A DNA stretch of 15,679 nucleotides, taken from NCBI GenBank assembly GCA_003242675.1, contig QGVE01000054.1, positions 1-15,679 of the forward strand, read 5' to 3'. A program made the position numbers and the translations under genes. The notes under the pieces are model-generated. The model made no database searches. It had not been told where the DNA came from and worked only from the letters and a program-made list of their open reading frames with translations. Numbering within the stretch: position 1 is the stretch's first letter; each line of letters starts with the position of its first letter. Below, piece by piece: positions 1-7,632 of this stretch. This DNA comes from Bacillota bacterium (GTDB lineage Bacteria > Bacillota_E > Symbiobacteriia > Symbiobacteriales > Symbiobacteriaceae).

Positions 1-1
1 C

Positions 2-1264
2 CTCTACGCCGCTGCTGCCCGGGAGGCGGGGCTGGCGGGGGCCGAACGTCCGAGCGTGATCCTGCGCGAGGGGCGGGTCTTCGACGGCTGCCGTGAGGCC
101 TTTGCGGCGGGGCTGCAGCTGGGCAGCCCTGCCCGCCAGGTCCTGCGCGACGTCCCGGGGGCAGCCGTGGTGGAATGGGCGGATGTGGACATCGCCGCCC
201 GAGCCCGCGCCTTCTGGGACCGCTGCCTTGCCTATACGCCCTACGTCGAGCCGGTGGAGCCGCACCAGGTGCTGCTGGGCCTGCCGCTGCCCGACGGCCC
301 GGATGGCCGGGCGCAGGGCGGGATAAGCCGCCGGCTGCTGGAGGAGGTGCAGGCGCTGGCGGAGGCAGGCGCGTCCTTCGGCTTTGCCGCCTTTGCGGGC
401 GCAGGCGCATCCCGCCTGGTGGCGCGGGTGGCGGCCCGGGCCCTGCGGGCGGAGTTCCTGGAGCGGCGGCCCGGCACGGCCCCGCAGCGGCTGGAGGGCG
501 CCAAGCGGGTCGGGCACCGGATCGCGATCGTTCCGCCCGGCCAGGAGGCCCGCTTCCTCGCCCCGCTGCCCATCGGCTTTCTGCCCTTCCCGCCCGAGGT
601 GCAGCACCGCCTGCAGCAGCTGGGGATCGCGCGCATCGGCGAGGCGGCGCAGGTGAGCGAGGACGAGTGGGTGCGGCAGATGGGGCCGCAGGGGCGTCTG
701 GTGGCCCGCTGGAGCCGGGGCATCGACCCGGAGCCGGTGAAGCCCGCCTGGCCGCCCCGGCGGCTGGCGCGGCGGGCGGAGTTGGGCGGCGTGCGGGACC
801 GGGACCTGCTGGAGCGGGAGCTGAGCCGGTCGGCCGCCCTGCTGGCTGCCCAGCTGGAACGGCGGGGGGAGGGGTGCCAGCAGGTGGGGCTGATCCTGGA
901 GCTGGCCGGCGGCCGGGTGCTGCGCGCGGAGCGGACTCTGCCCCGGCTGCGGCACACCGCCTACTCGATCCAGCAGGGGCTGCATGCGCTGCTCGCCCGG
1001 ATGCTGGACGACCTCGGCGAGCCGGCGGAGATCGCAGCGGTCACCGCCGAGGTGGGGCTGATCGGCCCCGTCGACTGGCGGCAGATGGAGCTGTGGGACG
1101 ACCGGCTGCGCCGGGAGCGGCAGGAGCGGATCGAAGGGGCCCTGGCCCTGCTGCACCAGCGCTTCCCGGCGCGGGTGATCGGCCTGGGGATGCGCACGCC
1201 GCCCTCCTGGCGGGAGCAGATGCTCCAGTACGCCGATCCCTACCGCTGGTCGCGAAAGGCGTGA
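2..1264 (+). CDS. imuB: Y-family DNA polymerase-like protein, ImuB type (5' end outside window)
   Basis: The frame is open to the left edge, so the gene is 5'-truncated; 420 residues are visible. The first residues (LYAAAARE) match the FYAxxE segment after the first catalytic Asp of Y-family polymerases, so only a short N-terminal piece is probably missing and the in-frame GTG at 56 is unlikely to be the start. The segment YTPYVEPVEPHQVLLGL aligns with the palm region that normally reads ..PDEVLLDL: the catalytic Asp-Glu pair is His-Gln here (263-268). A thumb-like stretch follows (VPPGQEARFLAPLPIGFLPFPPEV), then a little-finger region. QMELW at 1082-1096 resembles a beta-clamp-binding motif. 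ImuB proteins are inactive Y-family adaptors that bring ImuC/DnaE2 to the clamp during SOS mutagenesis, and a DnaE2 gene lies downstream. A divergent UvrX/YqjW-type protein is the alternative. Confidence 0.85.
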   Translation, partial: LYAAAAREAGLAGAERPSVILREGRVFDGCREAFAAGLQLGSPARQVLRDVPGAAVVEWADVDIAARARAFWDRCLAYTPYVEPVEPHQVLLGLPLPDGPDGRAQGGISRRLLEEVQALAEAGASFGFAAFAGAGASRLVARVAARALRAEFLERRPGTAPQRLEGAKRVGHRIAIVPPGQEARFLAPLPIGFLPFPPEVQHRLQQLGIARIGEAAQVSEDEWVRQMGPQGRLVARWSRGIDPEPVKPAWPPRRLARRAELGGVRDRDLLERELSRSAALLAAQLERRGEGCQQVGLILELAGGRVLRAERTLPRLRHTAYSIQQGLHALLARMLDDLGEPAEIAAVTAEVGLIGPVDWRQMELWDDRLRRERQERIEGALALLHQRFPARVIGLGMRTPPSWREQMLQYADPYRWSRKA

Positions 1265-1270
1265 TGGATC

Positions 1271-1519
1271 GTGTCGCGCATCCTCAACCAGCCGGTGGAC
1301 GTGACGGCCGGTCCCGACGGGCAGCCCGTCGCCTTCCGCTTCGCCGGCGGGCGGGAGCGGGTCCGCGCGGTGCTGGACACCTGGATCGAGACCGGCCGCT
1401 GGTGGGAACAGGAGCCCGCACTCATCGCCTACCGGGTGGCGACCGAGAGCGGCGGCCTTTTCGAGCTGAACTTCATCCCGCGGGAGCAGCGCTGGCTGCT
1501 TTATAAAGCGTACGACTGA
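1271..1519 (+). CDS. Small DUF6504-like protein of the ImuB-DnaE2 cassette
   Basis: An 82-residue soluble protein starting at GTG 1271, six bases after the imuB stop, with a weak AAAGG upstream. That spacing implies co-transcription and perhaps translational coupling. It begins SRILNQPVDV. Its most distinctive feature is the W-x-E-T-G-x-W-W segment (DTWIETGRWWEQEP, about residues 37-50), followed by YRV and a C-terminal ELNFIPREQRWLLYKAYD. This pattern resembles the uncharacterised DUF6504 family, recalled mainly from Actinobacteria as a small protein encoded next to Y-family and DnaE2 polymerase genes. There are no catalytic motifs, cysteine clusters or membrane segments, and it looks like a small beta-rich fold. 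Its role is unknown. The position suggests a structural or regulatory partner of the mutasome, which is inference. Confidence 0.75.
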   Translation: MSRILNQPVDVTAGPDGQPVAFRFAGGRERVRAVLDTWIETGRWWEQEPALIAYRVATESGGLFELNFIPREQRWLLYKAYD

Positions 1520-1532
1520 ACCGCTCCCGGAA

Positions 1533-1574
1533 CGGGGGTAGGGCGGCGCGGGCCGCGTGAGGCGCCGACCCCCG
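1533..1574 (+). other. GC-rich nested hairpin ahead of dnaE2
   Basis: An outer stem CGGGGGT (1533-1539) pairs with ACCCCCG (1568-1574). An inner stem CGGCGC (1544-1549) pairs with GCGCCG (1562-1567), with a four-base AGGG bulge on the left and a 12-base loop. A smaller hairpin, CGCCC-TGA-GGGCG, follows at 1584-1596. No T-run follows, so this is not a classical terminator. It lies in the 145-base leader between the DUF6504-like gene and dnaE2 and could be an mRNA structure or a by-product of high GC. Confidence 0.4.
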
Positions 1575-1664
1575 CTGCCCGGGCGCCCTGAGGGCGTTGG
1601 CCTGCGGAGTTTCCTTTCCGGAGACGCTTCAGTCGCCTACTTGGTTGCGGAGGAGCGCACCGGC

Positions 1665-4600
1665 ATGAGCTTCGTCCACCTGCACGTGCACTCGCCGTTT
1701 TCGTTCCTCGACGGCGCCTCCCGCCTGGACGACCTGATCGCGGAGGCGGCCCTGCACGGGATGCCGGCTCTCGCGCTCACCGACCACAACAACGTGTCGG
1801 GGGCCGTGCGCTTCCAGCGCAAGGCCCTGGAGGCCGGCATCCAGCCGATCCAGGGCGCCGAGCTCACCCTGGAGGGCGGCTACCACCTCACGCTGCTGGC
1901 CACCGGGCCGGAGGGCTACGCCAACCTGAACCGGCTGATCACCGCCGCCCACCTGGGGCAGGAGCCCTGCTCCGCGCCGGGGGCGATGTTCGCCCTGGCC
2001 CCGAACCACGACCGGCTGCACCCGGCGTGCCCCATGTCGGCCCTGACCCACGACACCGACGGGCTGATCGCGCTGTCGGGCTGCCGGCGGGGCGAGATCC
2101 CCTCCCTGATCCTCCGGGGGCGGCTGGCCGAGGCGGAGGCCGCGGCCCGGCGCTACGCCGCCTGGTTCCCCGGCCGCTTCTACCTGGAGCTGCACGACGA
2201 GCGGCTGCCCGGCGAGCAGGCCCTGAACCGCGCCCTCCGGGACCTCGGCGAGGCGCTGGGCCTGCCGCTGGTGGTCACCGGCAACGTGCACCACCGCACC
2301 CGCGAGGAGTTTTTCGTGCACGACCTGCTCACGTGCGTGCGCACGCTCACCCGGATCGACCAGCCCCACCCCGAGCGGCCGCTCAACGACCAGCGCTACC
2401 TGAAGCCGCCGGAGGTGATGATCGAGCGCTTCCGGGACTTTCCGGGGGCGGTGAAGAACACCCTTGCCATCGCCGAGCAGTGCCGGCCGGTGCTCGACCT
2501 GGAAGCCCGGCTCTTCCCCGCGTTCCAGACGCCCGACGGCTCGCATCCCGCCGCCTACCTCACCCGCCTGGTCTACGACGGGGCGGCCCGCCGCTACGGC
2601 CGCGTCACCGAGCGGATCCGCCGGCGGCTGGAGCACGAGCTGGCCATCATCACCCGCCTGGGCTACGAGGACTACTTCCTGCTGGTCTGGGACGTGGTCC
2701 GCTTCGCCCGGGAGCGGGGCATCCGCTGCGCCGGGCGGGGGTCGGCCGCCGACTCGGCGGTGGCCTACTGCCTCTTCATCACCGACGTGGACGCGATCGA
2801 GCGCGGCCTCCTGTTCGAGCGCTTCATGTCGCTGGAGCGGGCCCAGAAGCCCGACATCGACATCGACTTTGACGCCCGCCGGCGCGACGAGGTCGCGGCC
2901 TACGTCTACCGCAAGTACGGCGCGGAGCACGTGGCCGCGGTCTGCACCTATAACACGTTCAGGGCCCGCTCCGCGGTGCGGGACCTGGGCAAGGCGATGG
3001 GCTTCCGGGAGGAGGATCTGGACTACCTCGCCAAGCGCATCCCCTGGCACGCCGGGGCCGATGAGATCCTCACCGTGATGGCCCGCTACCCCGAGCTGCG
3101 CCAGTCGGGCATCCCCTGGCACAAGTTCACGCAGCTGGTGGAGGCCGCGGCGCGGGTCGCCCGCTTCCCCCGCTTCATCGGCACCCACCTGGGCGGGCTG
3201 GTCATCTCCCGACGCCCGCTCCTGGAGGTGACGCCGCTGCAGATGGCCGCGAAGGGACAGGTGGTCTGCCAGTTCGACAAGGAGTACGTGGAGGACCTGG
3301 GACTGGTGAAGCTGGACCTGCTCTCGCTGCGCACCTTCACCGCGATCGACGAGGCGGTGCGCGCCATCGGCGACCTCGACTACGAGCGGATCCCCCACGG
3401 CGATGCGGCCACGTACCAGATGCTGGGCACGGGCGAGACCATCGGCGTCTTCCAGCTGGAGTCGCCGGCGCAGCGGGCCCTGCAGGCCCGGCTGAAGCCG
3501 GACCGGTTCGAGGACATCGTCGCCTCGGTGGCGATCATCCGCCCCGGGCCCATCAAGGGGAACATGGTGGAGCCCTTCCTGGCCCGCCGCCACGGGAAGG
3601 AGGAGGTCACCTACCTGCACCCCAAGCTGAAGCCGATCCTCGAGAAGACCTACGGCGTGGTGCTCTTCCAGGAGCAGGTGATCGAGATCGCCACGGCGAT
3701 CGCCGGCTTCACCCCCGGCGAGGCGGACCAGCTCCGCCGGGTGATGACCCACGCCCGCAACCGGGAGGACATGGAGGCCATCGGCCGGCTCTTCCGGCAG
3801 AAGGCGACCGCCCTCGGGGTGGATCCGGCGGTGGCCGACACGATCTTCTCCTACATCCAGGGCTACGCCTCGTACGGCTTCTGCGAGGCGCACGCCGCGG
3901 CGTTCGCCAACACGGCCTACAAGACCGCCTACCTCGTGCGCCACTACCCGGCGGAGTACTTCGCCGCGCTCATGTCGGCCCAGCCGATGGGCTACTACCC
4001 CATCAACACCCTGGCGGTGGAGGCCCGCCGCCGCGGGGTCGGCCTCCTGCCGGTGGACATCAACCGGTCGGACGCGTCCTTCACCGTCGAGACCTGGACC
4101 CGGGAGGCCTGGGAGGCCTTCTGGGGGACGGACCCCTTCGCCCCCGAGTATCCGGCGACGGGAAAGGCGATCCGCATCGGGCTCCGGGCGGTGAAGGGGG
4201 TGGGCGAGCCGGCGGCGGCGGCGATCCTGTCCGCCCGGAGCGAGGGCGAATTCCGGTCGCTGGCTGACCTGGTGCAGCGGACCGGGGGCGCGGTCGGGCG
4301 CGGCCCGCTGGAGGCGCTGGTGCTGGCCGGCGCCTTCGACCGCCTGCACCCCAACCGGCGGGCGGCGCTCTGGCAGGTGGCGCACCTGATCGAGGCCGAG
4401 CGGATCCGGCAGGAGCGGGGGGCGGGCCAGGCCGTCCTGCTGGACGAGGCGGAGCAGCCGCCGCCCATCGCCGACTTCACCGCCGCCGAGCGCTACCTGA
4501 AGGAGTACGAGCTCACCGGGCTGATGGTGCGCACGCACGTCATGCGCTTCGTGCGGGAGCGGCTGGCCCGGGAGGGCTACCTCACGGCGGCGGAGGTGCG

Positions 4601-4871
4601 GCGGCGCCGGGCGGGGGAGCTGGTGAAGGTGGCCGGGCTGCCCGTCTGCCCGCACCGGCCGCCGACCCGCTCGGGCCGGATCGTCGTCTTCATGTCGCTG
4701 GAGGACGAGACGGGGCTGATCGACCTCACCATCTTTGAGGACGTCTACCAGCGGTATGGCCACCTGATTTTCACGGATCCGCGGCCGCCGCTGGCGGCTT
4801 TGGGCCGCGTCGACCGCAGGGGCGGGCACGTCTCCGTCACAGTCAACAGATTACGGCTTCTGGATACTTGA
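1665..4871 (+). CDS. dnaE2: Error-prone DNA polymerase III alpha subunit, DnaE2/ImuC
   Basis: A 1068-residue C-family polymerase. The ATG at 1665 is chosen because AGGAG (1651-1655) lies nine bases upstream and because MSFVHLHVHS is the normal beginning of the PHP domain. An in-frame GTG at 1557 would add an unrelated basic leader inside a hairpin. PHP motifs are HLHVHSPFSFLDG (about 5-17) and LTDHNN. GRGSAADS and the catalytic PDIDIDF (D397, D399) follow, and the third Asp is D551 in KLDLLSLRT. RPGPIKG and SYGFCEAHAAAFA are typical of the family. A helix-hairpin-helix lies near 835-870 and an OB fold near 984-1064. The protein ends after the OB fold, without the tau-binding tail of replicative DnaE, as expected for DnaE2. 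It performs mutagenic lesion bypass with ImuB; the upstream neighbours support that role. Replicative DnaE is the less likely alternative. Confidence 0.93.
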   Translation: MSFVHLHVHSPFSFLDGASRLDDLIAEAALHGMPALALTDHNNVSGAVRFQRKALEAGIQPIQGAELTLEGGYHLTLLATGPEGYANLNRLITAAHLGQEPCSAPGAMFALAPNHDRLHPACPMSALTHDTDGLIALSGCRRGEIPSLILRGRLAEAEAAARRYAAWFPGRFYLELHDERLPGEQALNRALRDLGEALGLPLVVTGNVHHRTREEFFVHDLLTCVRTLTRIDQPHPERPLNDQRYLKPPEVMIERFRDFPGAVKNTLAIAEQCRPVLDLEARLFPAFQTPDGSHPAAYLTRLVYDGAARRYGRVTERIRRRLEHELAIITRLGYEDYFLLVWDVVRFARERGIRCAGRGSAADSAVAYCLFITDVDAIERGLLFERFMSLERAQKPDIDIDFDARRRDEVAAYVYRKYGAEHVAAVCTYNTFRARSAVRDLGKAMGFREEDLDYLAKRIPWHAGADEILTVMARYPELRQSGIPWHKFTQLVEAAARVARFPRFIGTHLGGLVISRRPLLEVTPLQMAAKGQVVCQFDKEYVEDLGLVKLDLLSLRTFTAIDEAVRAIGDLDYERIPHGDAATYQMLGTGETIGVFQLESPAQRALQARLKPDRFEDIVASVAIIRPGPIKGNMVEPFLARRHGKEEVTYLHPKLKPILEKTYGVVLFQEQVIEIATAIAGFTPGEADQLRRVMTHARNREDMEAIGRLFRQKATALGVDPAVADTIFSYIQGYASYGFCEAHAAAFANTAYKTAYLVRHYPAEYFAALMSAQPMGYYPINTLAVEARRRGVGLLPVDINRSDASFTVETWTREAWEAFWGTDPFAPEYPATGKAIRIGLRAVKGVGEPAAAAILSARSEGEFRSLADLVQRTGGAVGRGPLEALVLAGAFDRLHPNRRAALWQVAHLIEAERIRQERGAGQAVLLDEAEQPPPIADFTAAERYLKEYELTGLMVRTHVMRFVRERLAREGYLTAAEVRRRRAGELVKVAGLPVCPHRPPTRSGRIVVFMSLEDETGLIDLTIFEDVYQRYGHLIFTDPRPPLAALGRVDRRGGHVSVTVNRLRLLDT

Positions 4872-4880
4872 CGGGCATAC

Positions 4881-4886
4881 TATACT
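4881..4886 (+). promoter_or_regulatory. Possible -10 element ahead of the YchJ-like gene
   Basis: TATACT stands in a small AT-richer patch just after the dnaE2 stop codon, about 65 bases before the YchJ-like start. No good -35 hexamer is found 16-18 bases upstream, so the call rests on the -10 alone. Confidence 0.3.
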
Positions 4887-4950
4887 GGAATACGTGTAGC
4901 CGCGCGGGAGCGCGACTCCACATGCACTGACGACCAGCGAGGTGGGCCTG

Positions 4951-5418
4951 TTGCGCAAAGTCGGACGGAACGACCCGTGTCCCTGCGGCAGCGGCCGGAA
5001 GTACAAGGCCTGCTGCCGACTCTACCACGCCGGTTTTGAGTACCCGGATACTGTGGAGCAGATGATTCGCAGCCGCTTCACGGCCTTCGCCATCGGCGAC
5101 GTGAACTACCTCTACCGGACCACCCATCCCGACAACCCGGCCCGGGCGGGCAAGACGGAGGAACAGTTCAAGCGCACGATGTTGCTGTACTGCTCGAAGG
5201 CGGACTTCACGCGGCTCGTTATACACGGCACGGAACCCGAAGACGAAAACGGAATCGCCCGCGGCACGCTGACGGCCTGGTTCCGCGTCCCCGGCCGGCC
5301 CGAGGACTTCTTCACCGAACGGTCGGAGTTCGTGCGGGTGGACGGCCGTCTGCTCTACCGGGACGGCACCGAGATCGAAGGGCCGCCAGAGCAGCACCTG
5401 CAGAGCGCTGACGACTGA
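4951..5418 (+). CDS. YchJ/UPF0225-like protein with SEC-C zinc motif
   Basis: A 155-residue soluble protein. The TTG at 4951 is preferred because GAGGTGG (4939-4945) sits five bases upstream and the protein then begins [19 protein letters not shown], the usual form. A GTG at 4942 is in frame but would overlap that ribosome binding site. The N-terminal C10-P-C12...C21-C22 arrangement is the SEC-C zinc-binding motif, also found at the SecA C-terminus. The remainder ([35 protein letters not shown], then [17 protein letters not shown]) follows the YchJ/UPF0225 pattern, an NTF2-like fold. Molecular function is not established; a role at nascent chains or ribosomes has been suggested for SEC-C proteins. 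It stands between dnaE2 and the LCP gene, has its own possible promoter and ends in a hairpin, so it is probably a single-gene unit. Confidence 0.85.
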   Translation: MRKVGRNDPCPCGSGRKYKACCRLYHAGFEYPDTVEQMIRSRFTAFAIGDVNYLYRTTHPDNPARAGKTEEQFKRTMLLYCSKADFTRLVIHGTEPEDENGIARGTLTAWFRVPGRPEDFFTERSEFVRVDGRLLYRDGTEIEGPPEQHLQSADD

Positions 5419-5448
5419 GCGGTCGCCCCCGGGAAGGGGGCGGCCGCT
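5418..5448 (+). terminator. Strong hairpin at the end of the YchJ-like gene
   Basis: A 13-base-pair stem (5418-5430 with 5436-5448, one G-T wobble) closes a GGGAA loop and begins on the last base of the stop codon. No T-run follows, so it would be an unusual intrinsic terminator or a 3' stabilising structure. Confidence 0.5.
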
Positions 5449-5520
5449 GCGCGTGGAACCTGATCCGCCCGTCGCTGCGTCCAACTACGGTGGGTCGGTT
5501 GTACGCCGATGTTTCTGATC

Positions 5521-5529
5521 TGCTATAGT
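5521..5529 (+). promoter_or_regulatory. Extended -10 promoter of the LCP gene
   Basis: TGCTATAGT is an extended -10 element (TGn followed by TATAGT, 5 of 6 to consensus). The only -35 candidate is a weak TTGTAC at 5499-5504 with a 19-base spacer. A transcript from here would begin near 5536, which excludes the upstream GTG at 5532 as a start and supports the GTG at 5565. Confidence 0.6.
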
Positions 5530-5564
5530 AGGTGAAGCAAACTCCGCAACGAGGAGGGCGGCCC

Positions 5565-7052
5565 GTGCGCACGACGACCACGAAATCCAGACGCAAGCGG
5601 TGGCGCTGGGTGATCCCTCTGCTGGTCCTTCTCGCCCTCGCAGCCGCCATTCGCGCCCTGGCGCTTTACCGACCGTTCGATTCGCCCGCCACCGCCGACG
5701 GCCGGCCCGGTTCCCCCGACGCGGCCGGAACGGAAGATCAGCCCTACGCGCTGCCGGGCGACCTGCAGACCTTCCTCGTGATGGGCGTGGACAGCCGGGA
5801 GGGCGAGTGGGGCCGATCCGACTCCATGGTGGTCGCCTCCTACAAGCCCCGTGAGCAGCGGGTCGCGATCCTCTCCATTCCCCGCGACCTGTGGACCTAC
5901 ATCCCCGGCCACGGGTATGACAAGATCAACCACGCCTACGCCTTCGGAGGCCCTGCCCTGTCGGTGGAGACGGTGGAGCGGCTCCTGGGCCTGGACATCG
6001 ACCACTGGGTTTCGATCGATTTCGACGGGTTCGTGAAGGTCATCGACGCCCTGGGGGGCGTGGAGGTCAACCCGCCCAAGCCGCTTTATTACGTGGATCC
6101 CGCGGATCGCCGCTCCGGCGAGGGCGGGCTGGTGATCGACATCAAGCCGGGGCCGCAGGTGATGGACGGCGAGACCGCGCTGAAGTACGCCCGGTTCCGG
6201 AACGACCCCGAGGGTGACGTCGGGCGCATGCGGCGCCAGCAGGAGATCATCCAGGCGGCCATGAAGAAGGCGGCCTCCCCGGCCATCTTCGCACGGGCCA
6301 GCCAGCTGATCCCGGCCCTTTACGAGACCATCGGCACCGACATGACGGTGGGCGAGATGGTGAAACTGGCCGCGACGGGGCGCCAGGCCCTGACGAAGCC
6401 GCCGGTCACGGGAACGATCGAGGGCGATGAGTACCTGATCGACGGCATCTTCTACTTCGGCGCCGATCTGGTGGAGCTGCGCACGGCGGCCTACGAGCTG
6501 CTGGTGGGCGAGCCGCCCGGTGAGGACTTCCTCGCCCGGGCGCGGGCCGACAACGAGCAGTACCAGGCGGCGCTGCAGGAGGCGTTGGCCCGGTCCCAGG
6601 CGGCCGCGGCCGCGCAGGACGAGGAGCCCGCGGCCGAGGAAGAGGCTGACGAAGGCGCGGACGAAGCCGGCACTGGGGGAGAGGCCGCGGAGCAGCCGGG
6701 CGGCGACGCGGAGGGCGGCACGACGGCGGAGGAACCCGGCGCTCCCGGCGAGGCCGGGTCGTCCGCCTATTGGGCCTCGGTCTACCTGGTGGATGCCACC
6801 GGGCAGGGGGACCGCGCACAGCTGTACGCGGAGTCGCTGCGGGCCGCCGGTCTGGAGGTTTCCCGCGTGCAGGTGAGCGCGGCCCAGCTCTCCGTGACCA
6901 TGGCCCTCGTGCGCAACCCCGAACTGGACGTGGACGCGGTGCGGGAGCGGCTGGCGAGCGTGCTGCCGGACGTCATCGTCCGAATGGCCCCGGATCCGAC
7001 GGCCTCCGACGACATCGATCTGGTGCTGGGCACCAACGCGCTCGACAACTGA
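5565..7052 (+). CDS. LytR-CpsA-Psr (LCP) family cell-wall glycopolymer ligase
   Basis: A 495-residue membrane-anchored protein starting at GTG 5565, seven bases after AGGAGG (5552-5557). A basic N-terminus (KSRRKRWRW) and one membrane helix (about 15-34) place the rest outside the cell. The LCP domain (about 65-290) shows GVDSR (D76, R78), SIPRDLW (R107), and KYARFRNDPEGDVGRMRRQQ with R210, R212, D214 and R221, matching conserved polyprenyl-pyrophosphate-binding and catalytic positions. A long Ala/Glu/Gly-rich acidic linker (about 324-400) leads to a C-terminal LytR_C-like domain (about 402-490) ending DIDLVLG. LCP enzymes transfer secondary wall polymers from lipid carriers to peptidoglycan. 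It appears monocistronic, with a promoter in front and a terminator behind. The polymer it attaches cannot be told from this window. Confidence 0.92.
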   Translation: MRTTTTKSRRKRWRWVIPLLVLLALAAAIRALALYRPFDSPATADGRPGSPDAAGTEDQPYALPGDLQTFLVMGVDSREGEWGRSDSMVVASYKPREQRVAILSIPRDLWTYIPGHGYDKINHAYAFGGPALSVETVERLLGLDIDHWVSIDFDGFVKVIDALGGVEVNPPKPLYYVDPADRRSGEGGLVIDIKPGPQVMDGETALKYARFRNDPEGDVGRMRRQQEIIQAAMKKAASPAIFARASQLIPALYETIGTDMTVGEMVKLAATGRQALTKPPVTGTIEGDEYLIDGIFYFGADLVELRTAAYELLVGEPPGEDFLARARADNEQYQAALQEALARSQAAAAAQDEEPAAEEEADEGADEAGTGGEAAEQPGGDAEGGTTAEEPGAPGEAGSSAYWASVYLVDATGQGDRAQLYAESLRAAGLEVSRVQVSAAQLSVTMALVRNPELDVDAVRERLASVLPDVIVRMAPDPTASDDIDLVLGTNALDN

Positions 7053-7085
7053 GGTGGCGCTGCGTCTCCCATACGGTGCACCCGC

Positions 7086-7111
7086 AGGACCAGGGCATCG
7101 GCCCTGGTCTT
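7086..7111 (+). terminator. Intrinsic terminator after the LCP gene
   Basis: AGGACCAGGGC (7086-7096), loop ATCG, then GCCCTGGTCTT (7101-7111) gives an 11-base-pair stem with one wobble, followed by a weak T-rich run (TTCGTGTT). It separates the LCP gene from the promoter of the Fur-family gene, which begins a few bases further on. Confidence 0.65.
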
Positions 7112-7115
7112 CGTG

Positions 7116-7144
7116 TTGACAGGGCGGGTACGGACGGCTAAACT
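7116..7144 (+). promoter_or_regulatory. Promoter of the Fur/Zur-family gene
   Basis: TTGACA (7116-7121, perfect -35), a 17-base spacer, then TAAACT (7139-7144, 4 of 6 to the -10 consensus). The -10 overlaps the left end of a dyad operator candidate, consistent with autorepression. Confidence 0.75.
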
Positions 7145-7161
7145 CAAATAGGAATTTTACT
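7143..7161. promoter_or_regulatory. Candidate Zur/Fur operator at the repressor promoter
   Basis: CTCAAATAGGAATTTTACT is an imperfect dyad (T-n-AAAT-N4-ATTT-n-A) overlapping the -10 and transcription start. Read on the reverse strand it matches a second site at 7615-7633 at 15 of 19 positions. The A+T richness, length and symmetry suit a Fur-family box. Which regulator binds is inferred from position only. Confidence 0.55.
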
Positions 7162-7185
7162 GGATCGGAGCAGGGAGGGCGCGCG

Positions 7186-7632
7186 ATGCAGGTGGAGCAG
7201 GTCCTGCAGCGGCTGAAGGACATGGGCTGCAAGCTGACGCCCCAGCGCCGGCTGATCGTCGAGGCCCTGCTGAACGCCGGCGAGGGCTCCCTGACCGCGG
7301 ACGAGATCTATCAACAGGTGCGCCGGACCTATCCCGAGATCGGGCTGGACACCATCTACCGCAACCTGCGGCTGATGGCCCGGCTGAACGTGGTCTCGGA
7401 GGTCAAGCTGACCGGCCGCAGCGCCCAGTACTCGCTGAACCGGGAGATGCACAACCACAGCCTGGTCTGCCTGGAGTGCGGCGTGGAGATTCCCCTGGCG
7501 CACTGCCCCATCAAGGAGCTGGCGGCCGTGGCCCTGGAGCAGCACGGGTTCGTGATCGCCGCGCACCGCATCGAACTCTTCGGCTACTGCCCGGGGTGCG
7601 CCCAGGGCGCAGATAGTAAACTTCCTACTTAA
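7186..7632 (+). CDS. Fur-family metalloregulator, probably the zinc repressor Zur
   Basis: A 148-residue regulator starting at ATG 7186, with GGGAGG seven bases upstream. The N-terminal winged helix contains LTPQRRLIVEALL and the recognition-helix region GLDTIYRNLRLM (about 58-69). The C-terminal dimerisation half has MHNHSLVCLECG (H89, H91, C95, C98) and CPGC (C135, C138), the four-cysteine structural zinc site seen in many Fur, PerR and Zur proteins. Family members repress transcription when loaded with their metal. The neighbouring genes encode a zinc-type ABC importer and matching dyads flank this gene, so Zur is the most likely subtype. PerR or Fur cannot be excluded from sequence alone. 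Its last codons form part of the second operator candidate. Confidence 0.9.
   Translation: MQVEQVLQRLKDMGCKLTPQRRLIVEALLNAGEGSLTADEIYQQVRRTYPEIGLDTIYRNLRLMARLNVVSEVKLTGRSAQYSLNREMHNHSLVCLECGVEIPLAHCPIKELAAVALEQHGFVIAAHRIELFGYCPGCAQGADSKLPT

Noticed and set aside
44..57. CGAACGTCCGAGCG near the left edge as a possible SOS (DinR/LexA) box
   Set aside because: Only the CGAAC half fits the Firmicute consensus, the second half fails, and it lies inside the coding sequence of the ImuB-type gene.
1557..1664. Upstream GTG start for dnaE2 adding 36 residues
   Set aside because: The extension is basic and unlike any PHP N-terminus, and the GTG lies in the loop of a hairpin without a ribosome binding site. 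ATG 1665 has AGGAG at nine bases.
1629..4829. A 3.2 kb open frame on the minus strand covering dnaE2
   Set aside because: It is the complement of a well-conserved polymerase gene. In very GC-rich DNA, antisense frames stay open by codon bias, and the translated product has low-complexity composition (His, Gly, Val, Arg, Leu) with no recognisable domain.
4868..4873. TTGACG at the dnaE2 stop as a -35 box
   Set aside because: It is only seven bases from the TATACT at 4881, and no acceptable -10 hexamer lies 16-18 bases downstream.
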